From Rosistilla ulvae (lineage in GTDB: Bacteria > Planctomycetota > Planctomycetia > Pirellulales > Pirellulaceae), in assembly GCF_007741475.1 (NCBI RefSeq), contig NZ_CP036261.1, positions 6,325,798 to 6,389,797 on the forward strand: DNA of 64,000 nt. The letters run 5' to 3'. The notes beneath the pieces were generated by a model. That model ran no database searches. It had not been told where the DNA came from and saw only the letters and a program-made list of their open reading frames with translations. This document shows positions 62,368 through 64,000 of this stretch, one piece after another (positions within the stretch are counted from its first letter, which is position 1; each line of letters opens with the position of its first letter). The position numbers and the translations under genes are program-made.

Positions 62368-64000
62368 CTACGATTTGTCTAACTTGGCTCGCAATTTTCC
62401 GAGCCGTTGGGGGGAGACTTTGATGGCGGTGCCGAGCGTTTGCGCGAACAGGCTCACTCGCAGTTCTTCGATCATCCAACGGTATTCGTCCAACACGGCG
62501 CGGTCTACCGTGTACGATTCGGTGCGGCGGAAGTAGTCGTCTTGGAATGCGGCGACGATGTTGTGCGCGTCGCGATCGCGGTTGGCGGTCGAACTGAGCT
62601 TCTCCAGCCGGACGCTGATCGCTTTGAGGTAGCGTGGGTATTGCTTCAGCGTTTCCATTCGCGTCGTCAACCAGAAGTCGTCGCGAAACAGCTCGCTCAA
62701 CTGACGCTTGATGTCGTCGCGGACGTACGCCAGGTGACCCGCTTTGCACGCTTCCATCGACAACCGCACGCCGTGATAACTTTCGGCAAGCGGCCCCAGC
62801 AGCTTGGCGATGTCTTGCGTTGCCATCGCGATCCGCTCGCCGCGGTTCTTGCGACGCGCTTCGAATTCGGACCGCGATCGAATCAACGGCAGGCGATCGA
62901 CGAAGGCGATGTTGGCGATCAGATCCGCCAGCCCTTGCTTGATCGAATCGCCGGGGATCACGCGCGACAACTGGACCGCGGCCTGATCGAATCCCGGCAA
63001 CCAACGGACCTGTTTGTTGATCTCGCTACGGTCGGTCAGCGTGAACAGGCGGACCAGCCCACGCCGCATCTGGTGCTCCGCCGACGCTGCGTTGTCGACA
63101 AGTCGAACCGCCACCGAATCGCCTTGGTCGACAAGAGCCGGGAACAGCGTCACGCGCACGCCACCTCGCTCTCGCTCGACCCGTTCGGGCAGGTTGTCGA
63201 TCGTAAAGTCTTTTAAACCATCGACTTGCAACACGTCGTCGGGGACATCGACAACGCTCGCCATCGAACCGGGAGAGGCTTCGTCGTCGCCGATCACCTC
63301 CTGCCGCAGCTCCTGCAGGTCGCGGCCCTCTCCCAGCGGCTTGCCATCATCGTCGACGACGCGGATGTAAAATCCAACCGATTCGGGAAGCTTGCCGGGA
63401 TCGAAATCGGACGGGCTGATCGGGACTTCAGCGATCTCGGCCAGCCGCTGGCAAACGGTCGACATGAACGCGGTCTGACCCATCTGGTCGTCGAGCGATT
63501 CGATCACGCGTCGGGCGGTGTCGGCGGCGGGGACCAGGTTGCGGCGGATTCGTTTGGGGAGCGCTTTGATCATCGCGATCAGCTTCGTTTCGATCAGCCC
63601 AGGGACCAGCCAGCCGAGACGGTCGTCGGAGATCTGTCCCAACAGGACCTTGGGGATCGTTACCGTCACGCCGTCGTTGTCGGCCGAGGGATCGAAGTTG
63701 TACTGCAGCGGAAGCGAGGTCGGACCGACCTGCAAGTGATCGGGAAAAGCGTTCGGATCGAGCTTCTCGACAAGCCCCGGCAACAGGTCGGCCGGACGCA
63801 TGTAGAGCGATTGCGATTCGCCCGTATCCAACGGTTGGTCGAGCCATGCGACAAGATCCGATTCGCTCTGGCAGAGGTCGACCCAATCGGGGCGCGGCTG
63901 CTGTTCGTCAAACTTCTGCAGGCTGGACCGATCGACCACGTCGCTGGGCAGCTGAGCGTGATAGAAGTGTTCGACAATGTAATCGTCGACGATCAGATCG
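62368..64000 (-). CDS. hrpA: ATP-dependent RNA helicase HrpA, C-terminal part (5' end outside window)
   Basis: The C-terminal part of HrpA, open to the window edge; the helicase core lies beyond it. The DUF3418 domain is clear: LPESVGFYIRVVDDDGKPLGEGRDLQELRQEV, RVTLFPALVDQGDSVAVRLVDNAASAEHQMRRGLVRLFTL, and earlier RVLLGQISDDRLGWLVPGL-like VTIPKVLLGQISDDRLGWLVPGLIETKLIAMIKALPKRIRRNLVPA. The frame continues past position 63939 with DDYIVEHFYHAQLPSDVVDRSS, so the GTG at 63939 is not the start. The stop is at 62368. HrpA unwinds RNA and helps resolve stalled ribosomes. Confidence 0.9.
   Translation of the reverse strand, partial: DLIVDDYIVEHFYHAQLPSDVVDRSSLQKFDEQQPRPDWVDLCQSESDLVAWLDQPLDTGESQSLYMRPADLLPGLVEKLDPNAFPDHLQVGPTSLPLQYNFDPSADNDGVTVTIPKVLLGQISDDRLGWLVPGLIETKLIAMIKALPKRIRRNLVPAADTARRVIESLDDQMGQTAFMSTVCQRLAEIAEVPISPSDFDPGKLPESVGFYIRVVDDDGKPLGEGRDLQELRQEVIGDDEASPGSMASVVDVPDDVLQVDGLKDFTIDNLPERVERERGGVRVTLFPALVDQGDSVAVRLVDNAASAEHQMRRGLVRLFTLTDRSEINKQVRWLPGFDQAAVQLSRVIPGDSIKQGLADLIANIAFVDRLPLIRSRSEFEARRKNRGERIAMATQDIAKLLGPLAESYHGVRLSMEACKAGHLAYVRDDIKRQLSELFRDDFWLTTRMETLKQYPRYLKAISVRLEKLSSTANRDRDAHNIVAAFQDDYFRRTESYTVDRAVLDEYRWMIEELRVSLFAQTLGTAIKVSPQRLGKLRAKLDKS

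Overview
The window reads as a chromosomal segment from a member of the Planctomycetota, probably a Pirellulaceae relative of Rhodopirellula, Rosistilla or Roseimaritima. I infer this from family content, not from a search. It has two DUF1559 (pseudopilin-like) genes, a secreted sulfatase, a DUF1549/DUF1553 cytochrome gene followed by a DUF1501 gene, FecR and ECF sigma partners, two Gfo/Idh/MocA oxidoreductases, a TIM-barrel sugar isomerase-like gene and a NIPSNAP gene. Shine-Dalgarno signals are often weak, many intergenic spaces hold GC-rich hairpins, and ATGA start/stop overlaps are common.

Layout. 1-9.5 kb: DUF1559 plus lipoprotein pair, a CAT-anticodon tRNA, an HtrA-type protease, a Cys-rich lipoprotein, a multi-pass membrane protein, a sulfatase, a second DUF1559 protein and a small membrane-protein pair. 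9.9-14.9 kb: a DHDPS-family aldolase, then nnrE and nadA (NAD repair and synthesis) downstream of an unassigned SLOG-like/DUF2971-like protein and a NIPSNAP protein. 14.9-19.9 kb: FHA-like membrane protein, truncated Hsp70, a tandem intergenic repeat, a J-domain-like membrane protein and a sulfatase-modifying-factor-fold protein. 20.0-27.4 kb: a tightly coupled cassette of ECF sigma factor, FecR anti-sigma protein, LamG/DUF1549/DUF1553 cytochrome and DUF1501 Tat protein. 28.0-30.9 kb: pgsB-pgsC-pgsW for poly-gamma-glutamate.

31.2-37.6 kb is the translation locus, read on the minus strand: tRNA-Thr, tRNA-Tyr, tRNA-Gly, tRNA-Thr, tuf, terminator, tRNA-Trp, secE, nusG, rplK, rplA, rplJ, rplL, terminator. 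The order matches the E. coli thrU-tyrU-glyT-thrT-tufB and secE-nusG-rplKAJL strings, but rpoB/rpoC do not follow rplL.

38-45 kb: two exported Cys-rich proteins (the second metallothionein-like), a beta-carbonic anhydrase, a VWA-type membrane protein, and a DoxX/oxidoreductase pair. 45-56 kb: a tandem AAA+ MoxR-like ATPase divergent from an S46 dipeptidyl-peptidase, a eukaryote-type glutamine synthetase (GSII) followed by a Ser/Thr kinase, and a very large secreted protein. 56-64 kb: AIM24-family protein, TIM-barrel isomerase, oxidoreductase, thioredoxin-like protein, ABC-2 permease and the C-terminal part of HrpA helicase, cut by the window end.

I see no CRISPR array, transposase, integrase, phage or plasmid functions. 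The most interesting signals are the Hsp70/FHA/J-like group, the SLOG-like/DUF2971-like protein, the exported Cys-rich pair, PgsBCW without a recognisable PgsA, the sigma-FecR-cytochrome cassette, and a dispersed intergenic repeat family.
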